A DNA stretch of 64,000 nucleotides from JBNKZU01 sp050301795 (GTDB lineage: Bacteria > Pseudomonadota > Gammaproteobacteria > Thiohalomonadales > Thiohalomonadaceae): positions 267,313-331,312 of the forward strand of contig JBNKZU010000015.1 in assembly GCA_050301795.1 (NCBI GenBank), given 5' to 3'. The notes beneath the pieces are model-generated. The model was not told the origin of the DNA. It saw only the letters and a list, made by a program, of their open reading frames with translations, and made no database searches. Made by a program: the position numbers and the translations under genes. Positions 8,842-18,940 of this stretch are shown piece by piece. Numbering within the stretch: position 1 is the first letter of the stretch; each line of letters opens with the position of its first letter.

Positions 8842-9495
8842 TTAATCCTCTTTGGAAACTAGCATCTGCTCTATATTTTTTCGGGAAGAGCGAATATGTC
8901 GGCGCATCAATAATTCCGCCATCTCGCTATCACGATCTGCAATGGCATCCAGAATGTGTCCGTGTTCTATCAGTGCGGGTTTTGCCCTTCTGCTCTTCAT
9001 ACCGAACTGATATCGATACATCCGCATCTGGTAGTAGAGATCATTACAAAGTAGATCGATCAGCCGGCTATTGTGGCTTCCTTGAACAAGACGATAGTGA
9101 AAATCGAGATCGCCCTCCTGCTGGAAGTAGTTACCCTCGCTATCATGCTCCACCGATTCACGATGCTCCTGCAATAGTTGCTGCAAGGAGCCAATCTCAG
9201 CATCGGTCATCTGCTTTGCTGCCAATCGTGCAGCCATTCCTTCTAACGCCTCACGTAGATAGTAGATCTCAAGCAGACCGTCATTTGATAGCGTGATAAT
9301 CCGTGCCCCAACATTTGCCTTGCGAGTGACAAGATTACAATTCTCCAGTCGACCAATGGCATCACGCAGCGAAGCTCGGCTAATGTCTAACTGTTGAGCG
9401 AGTTCAGGCTCACTTATCTTGCTTCCTGGCTTTATCGATCCCTCAACGATTGCTTCTCTCAGCCTGATAAAGACCCGATCAACGATAGTTGTCAT
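8842..9495 (-). CDS. GntR-family (FadR subfamily) transcriptional regulator of the methylcitrate operon
   Basis: Winged-helix repressor-type regulator. The N-terminal GntR HTH is IVEGSIKPGSKISEPELAQQLDISRASLRDAIGRLE in sense, broken by no gaps; the C-terminal FCD effector-binding domain has the metal-site pattern, including DLDFHYRLVQGSHNSRL. I chose ATG 9495 (MTTIVDRV) because GGGAGG stands just upstream; the open frame to 9525 would run into the first operator palindrome. It is the first gene of gntR-prpB-prpC-prpD and so probably autoregulates. Its likely targets are the TTGTCGACAA palindromes here and upstream of prpE. The effector is presumably a methylcitrate-cycle intermediate (inference). 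Confidence 0.88.
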   Translation of the reverse strand: MTTIVDRVFIRLREAIVEGSIKPGSKISEPELAQQLDISRASLRDAIGRLENCNLVTRKANVGARIITLSNDGLLEIYYLREALEGMAARLAAKQMTDAEIGSLQQLLQEHRESVEHDSEGNYFQQEGDLDFHYRLVQGSHNSRLIDLLCNDLYYQMRMYRYQFGMKSRRAKPALIEHGHILDAIADRDSEMAELLMRRHIRSSRKNIEQMLVSKED

Positions 9496-9514
9496 CCATC
9501 CTCCCAAAACCAAT

Positions 9515-9526
9515 ATTGTCGACACA
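9515..9526. promoter_or_regulatory. Promoter-proximal operator for the GntR regulator (prp operon)
   Basis: ATTGTCGACACA, a near-perfect palindrome centred on GTCGAC (9518-9523). It lies 19 bases upstream of the gntR start. It shares the TTGTCGACAA core with the site at 9576 and with two sites upstream of prpE. Confidence 0.65.
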
Positions 9527-9575
9527 AATATTTATAAACGCCTTTATATGCCAATATAAACCATAAATCAACATG

Positions 9576-9589
9576 GATTGTCGACAATC
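9576..9589. promoter_or_regulatory. Distal operator for the GntR regulator (prp operon)
   Basis: GATTGTCGACAATC is a perfect 14-base palindrome. Its centre is 62 bases from that of the 9515 site, close to six helical turns, so the two could be bridged by one regulator complex. Beyond it, from 9590 to the glk start at 9864, I see no gene and no convincing promoter match. Confidence 0.75.
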
Positions 9590-9863
9590 TGTCAATTCAA
9601 AACCTAGCCTTAGGAAAGAGTTCATAAATAGGGAGGCTTTAATAACCGATATTCACCATACGTTCATATTTATGCGCCATAGTGTGGTCAATAGCTCGAT
9701 CATCGTGAATGGGATATACTCCAGATTGCAAAAATATTCAGGCCAACCCGCATACAATTTATGGTGGTTTCCGCGCTGCCATTCTCGCCAGGAGTCCACT
9801 TTCACTATTGATGCGGCTCCGAATTAATTTTATGGCTAACCCTAACAAGCTTGATCGATTCAA

Positions 9864-10826
9864 ATGACCGTAGTCGCAGCAGATATTGGTGGTACACATA
9901 GCAGATTCATCTGGAAATCGGATGCGGATGTTCCACACCCAGAATTCAGACGTTCTGACTTCTTAAACAGTGAATTCTCTGATTTTTACCTCGTCCTAAA
10001 TCAGCTCATGGCAGAGCTAACAGCAATGAACGAAGCGATAAAGGTGATGGTTCTAGCGGTTCCTGCCCCAGTGGATGGGTGTGATGTAGCCCTGACGAAT
10101 ATCAACTGGTGTATTAACTCTGAATATATTGAGCGCCATTATGGTATCGAAAAGGTCTATCTGATTAACGACTTTCAAGCTGCGGCAACAGGTTTAATCC
10201 ATGCGCCTGACGATGCACTAATCACTATCAATCAGGGTCAGTATGATGCAGATGCCCCGGTGGTTGTCGCCGGTGCCGGAACCGGATTAGGCATGGCATG
10301 GCTGTGCAACCGACACCAAAACCGATTGCCCCAAAGCACTGAAGGTGGTCATGTCGATTTTGCACCGAATACCCTTATTGAGTCTGAGCTCTATCGCGAT
10401 TTGCACCAGCGTTTGGGGCATGTCTCCTACGAGCGTCTACTCTGTGGTGATGGATTGGTGAATATCTACCGATTTCTATCGCTCAAGGATTCCAGCACAA
10501 TAACACCCAAGCGTATTGTCGCTTTGGCACAAAAACAGGATCCCTACGCTCTTGAGACAATAACGCTCTTTTTTAGAATTCTTGCCGCTTATGCCGGGAA
10601 TCTTGCACTACTATTCAATCCTAAGGGCGGAATCTATCTCTGCGGGGGAATCGTTTTTCATCTCTTAAAATGGCTTGATCAAGAGGCGTTTATTCAGGCA
10701 TATACCAATAAAGGACGAATGGAGAAGATTGCGTTATCTACACCTCTATTGCTATCGGTAGATGAGGCTCCGGGAGTGATGGGTGCAATGAGAGTGGCAT
10801 CCCATTTAAAAGATTATGGATTATAG
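9864..10826 (+). CDS. glk: Glucokinase
   Basis: Phosphorylates glucose to glucose-6-phosphate. It is a 320-residue ROK-independent bacterial glucokinase with the phosphate-1 motif VVAADIGGTHSRF at the N-terminus. LINDFQAAATG and the adenosine-site GAGTGLGMAW follow, then EGGHVDFAP and LCGGIVFHLL near the end. It is the first gene of the plus-strand glycogen cluster, 65 bases ahead of glgC, and would feed glucose released from glycogen or maltodextrin back into metabolism. No strong Shine-Dalgarno precedes ATG 9864, but the ADIGGT motif fixes the start within a few residues. Confidence 0.92.
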   Translation: MTVVAADIGGTHSRFIWKSDADVPHPEFRRSDFLNSEFSDFYLVLNQLMAELTAMNEAIKVMVLAVPAPVDGCDVALTNINWCINSEYIERHYGIEKVYLINDFQAAATGLIHAPDDALITINQGQYDADAPVVVAGAGTGLGMAWLCNRHQNRLPQSTEGGHVDFAPNTLIESELYRDLHQRLGHVSYERLLCGDGLVNIYRFLSLKDSSTITPKRIVALAQKQDPYALETITLFFRILAAYAGNLALLFNPKGGIYLCGGIVFHLLKWLDQEAFIQAYTNKGRMEKIALSTPLLLSVDEAPGVMGAMRVASHLKDYGL

Positions 10827-10891
10827 TTTTTACAACCCATTTAAATGGAACAGGATCTTGACCAGATCTGACTATTACTGAGGATACTTTG

Positions 10892-12196
10892 ATGAGCAAA
10901 ACAGATGACGAGCAGAGAACTCGATATAAATACTACAGCCAACCACAACTGGTTAACGATCTCACGCGAAAATCGTTGGTGTTGATACTGGCTGGAGGTG
11001 AAGGGGCGAGACTCAAAAACCTGACCAAATGGCGAACCAAACCCGCTGTTCCGTTTGGTGGAAAATATCGCATTATCGACTTCACACTTTCTAACTGTAT
11101 CAACTCTGGTATGCGCCGAATCGGAGTGTTAACTCAGTACAAGTCACACTCATTAATCCGGCATCTTCAACGTGGATGGAATGTATTAAGGCCTGAGATC
11201 GGCGAGTTTGTCGAGATTATTCCAGCTCAGCAGCGCTTACGTCCGGAGTGGTATCTTGGTACTGCCGATGCCATCTACCAGAACCTCGATATCATCTATC
11301 GCCACTCCCCTGAGTATGTCGTTATCCTTGGTGGTGATCATATCTACACCATGGACTACTCCAAGATGTTGCAACGTCATGTTGAGGCGGGGGCAGATTT
11401 AACCGTCGGCTGTATTGAGGCATCACTTGAGGAGGCAAAAGGCTTTGGTGTGATGTCGGTTAATGAAGATTTTGAGATCACCAAGTTTACCGAAAAACCT
11501 CAAAACCCTGAACCGATGCCCGGCCATAGTGATAAGGCTCTGGCATCAATGGGAATCTACATCTTCTCGATGGAGTACCTAACCGCAGCACTTATCGAAG
11601 ATGCCGAAAATAACGACTCAGATCACGATTTTGGTAAAGATGTGATCCCACAAACGATCAAAAAAGCAAAAGCGATCGCCTATCCCTATCTCAATGATAA
11701 TGGCGAGCCTGATTACTGGCGCGATGTGGGCACTCTCTACTCTTACTGGAAGGCCAATATTGAGTTATGCGGCATTAAGCCTGAGCTCAATCTTTATGAT
11801 CATGAGTGGCCGATCTGGACCTATCAGACCCAAAGTCCTCCGGCAAAATTTATCTTTGATGATGATGATCGCCGTGGTCAGGCCATCGATTCGATTGTAT
11901 CCGGTGGTTGCATTATTTCAGGTGCCAAGATCAAACACTCGGTGATCTTCTTTAACACACATATCGAAAACCGAACCTATGTGAAAGAGAGCGTCATCCT
12001 GCCGAAGGTTCGCATTGGTAAAGACTGCACCATCATTAAAGCCATCATTGAAAAAGGAACTGTGATCCCAGATGGTACCCAGATCGGTGTCGATCATGAT
12101 GAGGATCGAAAGCGTTTTCATGTTACCGATGAAGGTATTGTGCTGGTCACCCCTGGCATGATGAATCAACGACTCCACTTTGAACGAGTAGACTAA
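10892..12196 (+). CDS. glgC: Glucose-1-phosphate adenylyltransferase GlgC
   Basis: Makes ADP-glucose from glucose-1-phosphate and ATP, the committed step of glycogen synthesis. The N-terminal nucleotidyltransferase signature is LILAGGEGARLKNLT...KPAVPFGGKYRIIDF. GGDHIYTMDYSKML and FTEKP are also present, and a C-terminal left-handed beta-helix follows (SVIFFNTHIENRTYVKES, VRIGKDCTI). ATG 10892 is chosen with GAGGA seven bases upstream. The next gene starts directly after its stop, with no gap. Confidence 0.95.
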   Translation: MSKTDDEQRTRYKYYSQPQLVNDLTRKSLVLILAGGEGARLKNLTKWRTKPAVPFGGKYRIIDFTLSNCINSGMRRIGVLTQYKSHSLIRHLQRGWNVLRPEIGEFVEIIPAQQRLRPEWYLGTADAIYQNLDIIYRHSPEYVVILGGDHIYTMDYSKMLQRHVEAGADLTVGCIEASLEEAKGFGVMSVNEDFEITKFTEKPQNPEPMPGHSDKALASMGIYIFSMEYLTAALIEDAENNDSDHDFGKDVIPQTIKKAKAIAYPYLNDNGEPDYWRDVGTLYSYWKANIELCGIKPELNLYDHEWPIWTYQTQSPPAKFIFDDDDRRGQAIDSIVSGGCIISGAKIKHSVIFFNTHIENRTYVKESVILPKVRIGKDCTIIKAIIEKGTVIPDGTQIGVDHDEDRKRFHVTDEGIVLVTPGMMNQRLHFERVD

Positions 12197-13915
12197 ATGA
12201 CAAAACACCCCATAAACCTAGTGCTTTGTTGGCACATGCATCAGCCATGGTACCAAGAGAGTCAAGGTGGCGAATATCGCCTACCCTGGGTTTACCTTCA
12301 TGCGCTAAAGGATTATGTCGATATGGTGGCTCATCTTGAGGCTCACCCGAAGATGCGCGCGGTTGTTAACTTTGCTCCGATCCTATTGGAGCAGCTTGAT
12401 GACTATGATCAGCAATTTAGACAGTGGCAAATGAAAGGCAGCGGCTTTAAAGAGCCTCTGCTAAACCTGCTCTCTGGTCATCAGCCGATACCGCAGGATC
12501 TTGAAGGACGAAAGGCACTCATCCGCAACTGTATGAAAGCCAACCGTTCAACCATGATCGATATCTATCCATCCTACTCATACTTGCTGGATCAAGTGAG
12601 TGACAAGAGCGGAAATGAGATGAAGGATACGATGATCCCCTATCTGAATGATCAATTCTTCTATGATCTGCTGGTTTGGTATCACATTATTTGGCTCGGG
12701 CACTCTATTAAATTTCGTGATGATGTTAGAACGCTCATTGCTCATGGCCACCACTTCAGCGCAGATCAACGTCGATCATTAATCAAGCTGATGGCTAATC
12801 AGTTTAACGGACTTATCGGACGTTATCGTCAACTCGCTGAGAAGAACCAAATCGAATTATCGATGAGTCCATACAGCCACCCAATCATCCCGCTACTGAT
12901 CGATTTTGAGAGTATGCGTTGTGCACAACCCAATGAGCCTATGCCATCATACGACCGCTATCCGGGTGGAATCGAAAGAGCCAAGTGGCATATCGAACAA
13001 GGGATATCGGTTTTTGAACACTACTTTGGAATGCGTCCAAACGGCGTTTGGTTATCCGAAGGTGCTGTCTCTGAAGCGTCTCTGGCACTGCTTGAAACAT
13101 ATGATTTTAAATGGACTGCCACTGGTGAAGGGGTTTGGGGCAATAGCCGAAGAGTCTCAGGCTTTGATACCGAGGCTAAAGATGAGCGCAACTCCCTGTT
13201 TCATGCCCATCAGTTACCGGATCATCCGATACATACCTTTTTCCGGGATGATGGTCTTGCCGACATGATCGGCTTTGAATATAAAACCTGGGTTGCTGAA
13301 GATGCCTCAGCCAACTTTATCAGCAACCTGAAAAATATCGCCAACTTTCTCCCGCAGCCACTGGAAAACCACATCGTATCGGTCATTCTTGATGGTGAGA
13401 ATGCCTGGGAATACTACCCTGATAATGGGTTCCACTTTATCGGCTCGCTCTATGAGCGTCTCGTTGAATCTGACGAGATCAATCTAATCACCTTTAATGA
13501 AGCAACCTCCTGTTGTCCCGCACAAACACTGCCAAAGCTATGTGCTGGTAGTTGGGTCTATGGCTCATTCTCGACCTGGATTGGTGATGTCGATAAAAAC
13601 CGTGGCTGGGATCGACTGGTTGAAGCAAAGATCTGTTACGACGATGTTATGGCTACCAACAGGCTCTCTGAAGAGGAGATCAATGCTGCCTCGCGCCAAC
13701 TTGCCATCTGTGAAGGTTCAGACTGGTTCTGGTGGTTTGGCGACTATAACCCGTCGGGAAGTGTCCACGATTTTGAGACTCTTTTCCGTCAACAGCTAAA
13801 AGAGCTATACCGGCTTTTGAGACATCCAATACCGGAAAAACTCAATCAGCCGATCTCTATCGGAGCAGGCCGGGTCGAAAATGACGGCACAATGCGAAGG
13901 GGGGTGGAGCATTAA
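12197..13915 (+). CDS. Glycoside hydrolase family 57 protein
   Basis: Predicted alpha-glucan-acting enzyme (alpha-amylase, amylopullulanase or branching type). GH57 motifs are visible: LCWHMHQPWY at the N-terminus (motif 1, His pair), NGVWLSEGAVSE holding the probable nucleophile Glu (motif 3), and ILDGENAWEYYP (motif 4, catalytic Asp). It has 572 residues and no signal peptide, so it is cytoplasmic. It lies directly between glgC and malQ, overlapping malQ by 35 bases. It therefore probably debranches, trims or primes intracellular glycogen; which activity cannot be told from sequence alone. Confidence 0.88.
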   Translation: MTKHPINLVLCWHMHQPWYQESQGGEYRLPWVYLHALKDYVDMVAHLEAHPKMRAVVNFAPILLEQLDDYDQQFRQWQMKGSGFKEPLLNLLSGHQPIPQDLEGRKALIRNCMKANRSTMIDIYPSYSYLLDQVSDKSGNEMKDTMIPYLNDQFFYDLLVWYHIIWLGHSIKFRDDVRTLIAHGHHFSADQRRSLIKLMANQFNGLIGRYRQLAEKNQIELSMSPYSHPIIPLLIDFESMRCAQPNEPMPSYDRYPGGIERAKWHIEQGISVFEHYFGMRPNGVWLSEGAVSEASLALLETYDFKWTATGEGVWGNSRRVSGFDTEAKDERNSLFHAHQLPDHPIHTFFRDDGLADMIGFEYKTWVAEDASANFISNLKNIANFLPQPLENHIVSVILDGENAWEYYPDNGFHFIGSLYERLVESDEINLITFNEATSCCPAQTLPKLCAGSWVYGSFSTWIGDVDKNRGWDRLVEAKICYDDVMATNRLSEEEINAASRQLAICEGSDWFWWFGDYNPSGSVHDFETLFRQQLKELYRLLRHPIPEKLNQPISIGAGRVENDGTMRRGVEH

Positions 13916-15263
13916 TCCACTATTGCAAAGGCGTGCTGGTCTTCTGTTACATCCAACATCTCTACCATCAGGAAAGCTTGATGGCGATGTTTTTGTGTGG
14001 CTCGATTTTATGCAGCGATGCGGATTATCGGTATGGCAGGTGCTTCCGTTGGTGATCCCGGATCACACAGGTTCACCCTATCAGAGCTGCTCGGCCTTTG
14101 CTGCAAATACCGAGCTACTCCCTGATGAGGCAGAAATTGAAATGCCTGACGATCTGGATCGTTATCTGGAACAGCAGGGTTATTGGGTTGAAGATTTTGC
14201 ACTATTCAAGCTCTTAAAACGGCTTTTTAATGATGCCGCATGGACACAGTGGCCAGAGAAATACCGGGATCGGGATCCAGAGGCGCTATCGGCTCTGCGA
14301 AGTGAGCATCGCGATGAGATTGAGGCGACGATACGAGAGCAACAGCAAATGGATCTCCGTTGGGCTTCCATCAAATCGTATGCGCGGCAAGCCAACATTG
14401 CGCTTTTTGGTGATCTATCGATATTTGTTGCCCACGATAGTGCCGATGTCTGGGCTGCGCCGGATCAGTTCCTGCTTGATGAAAACCTCGAACCGACCTA
14501 TGTCACCGGAGTACCGCCAGACTACTTCTCTGAAACCGGTCAACGCTGGGGCAATCCTCACTATAACTGGGAGAGGATGGAAGCAGACGGCTTCTCTTGG
14601 TGGATGAAACGTCTAAAAAGACAATTTGAGTGGTTTGATATTGTTCGGATTGATCACTTTCGCGCCCTAGAGGCAGTGTGGATGATTAAAGCCGATTGCG
14701 ATACTGCAGTTGATGGCTTCTGGCAGCCAACACATGGCCACAAGCTGCTTGATCAATTAAAGCTGCACTATCCTGATCTCCCGATCGTTGCAGAGGATCT
14801 TGGAACCATTACCGAGGAGGTACGACAGCTAAAGCACCGCTACCACTTCCCCGGAATGTCGATTCTGCAATTTGCATTCGATCACTTTGAGGACAATCCA
14901 CACAAACCTGCAAATATCACCGAAGAGTGCGTTGTCTATACCGGCACCCATGACAACGATACAACCCGTGGATGGTTTGGGCAGCTACAACCCCATGAAC
15001 AGGCGTTTGTGTTCCAAACCCTTGGTGTTGAACCCACCGAACAGATATGCAAAACCATGATCAATGCCGCACTAACTAGCAAAGCCAATCTGGCAATAAT
15101 TCCGCTACAGGATCTTCTCAACCTGGATAGTCAGTCACGGATGAATACTCCTGGAAGCTGCGAAGATAACTGGAACTGGCGTTTTGACTGGTCGATGCTC
15201 GAACAATTTAGTATTGATGAATTTCAACAACAGATTAAAACCTCAGGGCGACTCGTTATATGA
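13881..15263 (+). CDS. malQ: 4-alpha-glucanotransferase (amylomaltase), GH77
   Basis: Transfers alpha-1,4-glucan segments and releases glucose, reshaping maltodextrins for storage or phosphorolysis. GH77 motifs are RRAGLLLHPTSLPS near the start, FDIVRIDHFRALEAVW (nucleophile Asp), VAEDLGTITEEV (acid/base Glu) and YTGTHDNDTTRGW. At 460 residues it is shorter than enteric MalQ (about 690) and close to the compact amylomaltase type. The first ATG lies 35 bases inside the GH57 gene and has a weak ribosome-binding site. The stop overlaps glgB by 4 bases (ATGA). Confidence 0.93.
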   Translation: MTAQCEGGWSINPLLQRRAGLLLHPTSLPSGKLDGDVFVWLDFMQRCGLSVWQVLPLVIPDHTGSPYQSCSAFAANTELLPDEAEIEMPDDLDRYLEQQGYWVEDFALFKLLKRLFNDAAWTQWPEKYRDRDPEALSALRSEHRDEIEATIREQQQMDLRWASIKSYARQANIALFGDLSIFVAHDSADVWAAPDQFLLDENLEPTYVTGVPPDYFSETGQRWGNPHYNWERMEADGFSWWMKRLKRQFEWFDIVRIDHFRALEAVWMIKADCDTAVDGFWQPTHGHKLLDQLKLHYPDLPIVAEDLGTITEEVRQLKHRYHFPGMSILQFAFDHFEDNPHKPANITEECVVYTGTHDNDTTRGWFGQLQPHEQAFVFQTLGVEPTEQICKTMINAALTSKANLAIIPLQDLLNLDSQSRMNTPGSCEDNWNWRFDWSMLEQFSIDEFQQQIKTSGRLVI

Positions 15264-17443
15264 ACACACCGTTCGAAACTCTATTAACAACAATCAGTGG
15301 TGGTAAATGCCACGATCCATTCAAAATCCTTGGCCGTCACCCTGATGGTAGCGGCGAGGTGATTCGTGTCTATATGCCGACTGCTGAACATGTGGAGCTT
15401 GAGGATTTCGGTTCAATGCAGCGCATCGAGAATAGCGATCTTTTTATTGCGAATATGACACTAAAACAGGCCAAAAAGGTTCCTGTACACTACCGACTGA
15501 CATGGCTTGAGAAGGGAAGTAACCACTCACACACCATTATTAGTCCCTACACCTTTACCCCTCAAATCCACAACGATGATCTTCATCTTTTCTCAGAGGG
15601 TAAACACCATCACGCCTACCGTTTTCTCGGCGCAAAGATCCATCAGGTTGATGGCATTGACGGTGTGCAATTTGCCGTTTGGGCTCCCGGCGTTGAGCGC
15701 GTTTCGGTTGTCGGTGATTTTAATGGGTGGAATGGGCTGCGCCATCCGATGCGTAACCGAGGTGGTAGTGGAATATGGGAGCTGTTTATTCCAGAACTGG
15801 TCAGCGGTGAATACTACAAATATGAGATCAGAAACCAACATGGCGCGATTATTCTTAAGGCCGATCCTTATGGGCGCGCGATGGCAATGCGCCCGGATAA
15901 CGCCTCCTTAACGCCATTACCGGATCGTTACCAGTGGCAGGATCAAAAGTGGCTTAAACAGCGTGAAACATGGCAATGGATGCATGAGCCAATGTCGGTC
16001 TATGAGGTTCATCTCGGTTCGTGGCAGCTCAATCATGAGGGTACATTTTTAAACTATCGGGAAATAGCTGATCGCCTCGTTCTCTATGTGGTCGAGCTTG
16101 GATACACCCATATTGAACTAATGCCGGTAATGGAGCATCCGCTGGATGAATCGTGGGGATATCAGGTCTCTGGATACTATGCCGCAACCTCGCGATATGG
16201 CAATGCAGATGATCTGCGATACCTGATTGATCTATGCCACACTCACAATATTGGTGTCGTGCTCGACTGGGTTCCCGGCCACTTTCCCAAGGATGATTTT
16301 GCCCTTGCCCGTTTCACCGGAGAGGCACTTTACGAGCATCCTGACCCGCGCCGTGGCGAACATCAGGACTGGGGGACATTGATCTTCGATTATGGCCGTA
16401 ATGAGGTTAAAAACTTCCTGCTCTCCAATGCGATCTATTGGTTTGAAGAGTTTCATGTGGATGGCCTAAGGGTGGATGCGGTGGCATCAATGCTCTATCT
16501 CGATTACTCCCGCTCAGAAGGACAGTGGTTACCCAATCAATACGGTGGCCGCGAGAACCTTGAGGCGATCGCGTTCATTAAGGAGATGAATGAGGTGATT
16601 CATCACCGTTTTCCTGGTGGGTTAACGATTGCTGAAGAGTCGACTGCGTGGCCGATGATTTCGCGTCCGACCTGGATGGGTGGCCTCGGCTTTAGCATGA
16701 AGTGGAATATGGGCTGGATGAATGACACCCTTGCCTATATGGGGCTTGATCCGATTCATCGTCGTTATCATCACGATAAACTGACCTTTAGCCAGATCTA
16801 CGCCTATAACGAAAACTTCATGCTACCAATCTCTCACGACGAGGTTGTTCATCTAAAGCGTAGTGCCCTCGACAAGATGCCCGGTGACACCTGGCAAAAG
16901 TTTGCAAACCTGCGCCTGCTTTATGCGTGGCAATATGCACATCCTGGCAAGAAGCTCCTGTTTATGGGGAGTGAATTCGGACAATGGAATGAATGGAATG
17001 AGAAGATGGCACTGGATTGGGCACTACTTGACTATGACAACCACACAGGGGTAAAGCAACTCATCACCGATCTTAATCATCTCTATCGTGATGAAGCAGC
17101 ACTGCATACCCATGACTTTGAACACTCAGGCTTTGAGTGGATCGATTGTCATGACAGCGATCAATCGGTACTCGCCATGATTCGTCACGGTTGTGATGAG
17201 CATGTGATCTGTCTATTCAACTTTACGCCGGTTCCACGAGAAAATTACCGAATTGGTCTTCCCAATCCTGGCCACTATCGTGAGATAATCAATACCGACT
17301 CGAAGCTATATGGTGGCTCGAACTGTGGTAATGGTGCCGTTGTTGAGGCTCAACCAGAACCATGGATGGGCTTCGAAAATTCGGCATCATTAACGCTGCC
17401 ACCTTTGGGAGCGCTATTTTTAAAACCGGCTAATAAAGAATAA
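15260..17443 (+). CDS. glgB: 1,4-alpha-glucan branching enzyme GlgB
   Basis: Introduces alpha-1,6 branches into glycogen. It has 727 residues. An N-terminal CBM48-type region comes first (FAVWAPGVERVSVVGDFNGWN), then the GH13 barrel. The barrel motifs are GLRVDAVASML (nucleophile Asp), TIAEESTAWPM (acid/base Glu) and LPISHDEVVH (transition-state Asp). The start overlaps the malQ stop by 4 bases, and glgA begins 5 bases after its stop. Confidence 0.96.
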   Translation: MNTPFETLLTTISGGKCHDPFKILGRHPDGSGEVIRVYMPTAEHVELEDFGSMQRIENSDLFIANMTLKQAKKVPVHYRLTWLEKGSNHSHTIISPYTFTPQIHNDDLHLFSEGKHHHAYRFLGAKIHQVDGIDGVQFAVWAPGVERVSVVGDFNGWNGLRHPMRNRGGSGIWELFIPELVSGEYYKYEIRNQHGAIILKADPYGRAMAMRPDNASLTPLPDRYQWQDQKWLKQRETWQWMHEPMSVYEVHLGSWQLNHEGTFLNYREIADRLVLYVVELGYTHIELMPVMEHPLDESWGYQVSGYYAATSRYGNADDLRYLIDLCHTHNIGVVLDWVPGHFPKDDFALARFTGEALYEHPDPRRGEHQDWGTLIFDYGRNEVKNFLLSNAIYWFEEFHVDGLRVDAVASMLYLDYSRSEGQWLPNQYGGRENLEAIAFIKEMNEVIHHRFPGGLTIAEESTAWPMISRPTWMGGLGFSMKWNMGWMNDTLAYMGLDPIHRRYHHDKLTFSQIYAYNENFMLPISHDEVVHLKRSALDKMPGDTWQKFANLRLLYAWQYAHPGKKLLFMGSEFGQWNEWNEKMALDWALLDYDNHTGVKQLITDLNHLYRDEAALHTHDFEHSGFEWIDCHDSDQSVLAMIRHGCDEHVICLFNFTPVPRENYRIGLPNPGHYREIINTDSKLYGGSNCGNGAVVEAQPEPWMGFENSASLTLPPLGALFLKPANKE

Positions 17444-17448
17444 TTTGA

Positions 17449-18906
17449 ATGAAGATTCTATTTGCTTCCAGTGAAGCCTATCCTCTAATTAAAACAGGTG
17501 GCCTGGGTGATGTTGCCCATAGTCTGCCTAACGCACTGGCGCAACAAGGCAACGATCTCCGCCTGGTCTTGCCAGCCTATCGTGAGGTGCTGCAAAAGGT
17601 TACCAACCTCAACGTACTGGGATGGTTAACACCGATTCATCGGGATGTTCGCGTCCTTGAGGGAACACACCCGTTGTTTGATATGCCGATTTGGTTAGTG
17701 GATATTCCAGATCAATTTGATCGTAAAGGCAATCCTTATACCCATCCGCAAGGTTATGATTGGCCAGATAACCCGGATCGATTCACACTCTTTAGTCGTA
17801 CTGTAGCTCTACTAGGCATTGATGCGCTCAACCTTGGTTGGCGACCCGATGTGGTTCATGCCAACGATTGGCAAACCGGTCTGGTTCCGGCATTTTTAAC
17901 CCAGGAACCCAATCCTCCGCGCTCACTCTTTACCATTCATAACATTGCCTATGACTGCCAATTTGATTTTGGCACCTTTCAACATCTAAAGCTCCCTGAG
18001 CATTGGTGGTCGATGGAGCATGCGGAGTTTTATGGTCGCTTCTCGATGCTCAAGGCTGGGCTGGTGTTCTCGGATGCCATCAATACCGTTAGCGCCAAAT
18101 ATGCCGAGGAGATCTGTAGCCCTGAATATGGCTACGGTTATTCAGAGATACTCAAGGAGCATAAAGAGAAGCTCAGCGGCATCGTTAATGGCATTGATGA
18201 TGAGATCTGGAATCCCAAAACCGACAGCTATCTCGAACAGAATTACGATAACAATGGCAACATTAGAAAAGCGAAACAACACAATCGTGCCGCTCTACTC
18301 CAGTCACTTGGCGCACCTGAAAAGGCGATCAAGTCGAAACAGGCATTAATCGGATTTGTTGGTCGGCTTGTCTACCAAAAAGGGGTTGATCTCATTCTGG
18401 AGATTATTCCTGAGATTCTGAAAAAGCATGATGTCCAATTTGCACTTATCGGAACCGGAGAGCCTGATCTCAATGCTCGTTTAAGTGCCTTGGCAAAGAT
18501 GTATCCTGAAAATATCTTCACCTATGTCGGGTATTCGGAGAAGCTGGCACATCTGCTTGAAGCAGGAAGTGATATCTTCTTAATGCCATCACGCTATGAA
18601 CCATGTGGATTGAATCAGCTATATAGCTTGCGTTATGGTACACCACCTGTCGCCAGAAACACTGGTGGTCTTGCTGATACAATCACCGATACAAATCAAG
18701 AGACCATCGCAAACAGTACCGCCACCGGTTTCTTGTTTGATGATATCTCAAGTTCTTCGTTCCTCTTTGCAGTCGAACGCGCCATTGAATCATTCAGCCA
18801 ACCCGATTTATGGTTGAGCCTGATGAAAAACGGAATGAAACAGAAAAACGACTGGGCGACGAGCGCTGGACGCTACCTGAAGCTCTACAACTCTTTAAAC
18901 CGCTAA
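17449..18906 (+). CDS. glgA: Glycogen synthase GlgA
   Basis: GT5 ADP-glucose-dependent starch/glycogen synthase that extends alpha-1,4 chains. The N-terminal KTGGLGDVAHSLP motif binds ADP-glucose. The C-terminal GT-B domain has GRLVYQKGVDLI and the MPSRYEPCGLNQLYSLRYGT signature carrying the retaining-type glutamate. Its 485 residues are normal for the family. It is the fifth enzyme of the glg operon after glk. Confidence 0.95.
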   Translation: MKILFASSEAYPLIKTGGLGDVAHSLPNALAQQGNDLRLVLPAYREVLQKVTNLNVLGWLTPIHRDVRVLEGTHPLFDMPIWLVDIPDQFDRKGNPYTHPQGYDWPDNPDRFTLFSRTVALLGIDALNLGWRPDVVHANDWQTGLVPAFLTQEPNPPRSLFTIHNIAYDCQFDFGTFQHLKLPEHWWSMEHAEFYGRFSMLKAGLVFSDAINTVSAKYAEEICSPEYGYGYSEILKEHKEKLSGIVNGIDDEIWNPKTDSYLEQNYDNNGNIRKAKQHNRAALLQSLGAPEKAIKSKQALIGFVGRLVYQKGVDLILEIIPEILKKHDVQFALIGTGEPDLNARLSALAKMYPENIFTYVGYSEKLAHLLEAGSDIFLMPSRYEPCGLNQLYSLRYGTPPVARNTGGLADTITDTNQETIANSTATGFLFDDISSSSFLFAVERAIESFSQPDLWLSLMKNGMKQKNDWATSAGRYLKLYNSLNR

Positions 18907-18940
18907 TATAGCGACAACAAACCTATTGGATTAAGAATAT

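Noticed and set aside
8838..9296. 152-codon open frame on the plus strand
   Set aside because: Antisense to the GntR regulator, composition not protein-like, no family match.
9726..9758. TTGCAA and TACAAT as a glk promoter
   Set aside because: Spacing of 21 bases is too long for a sigma-70 promoter.
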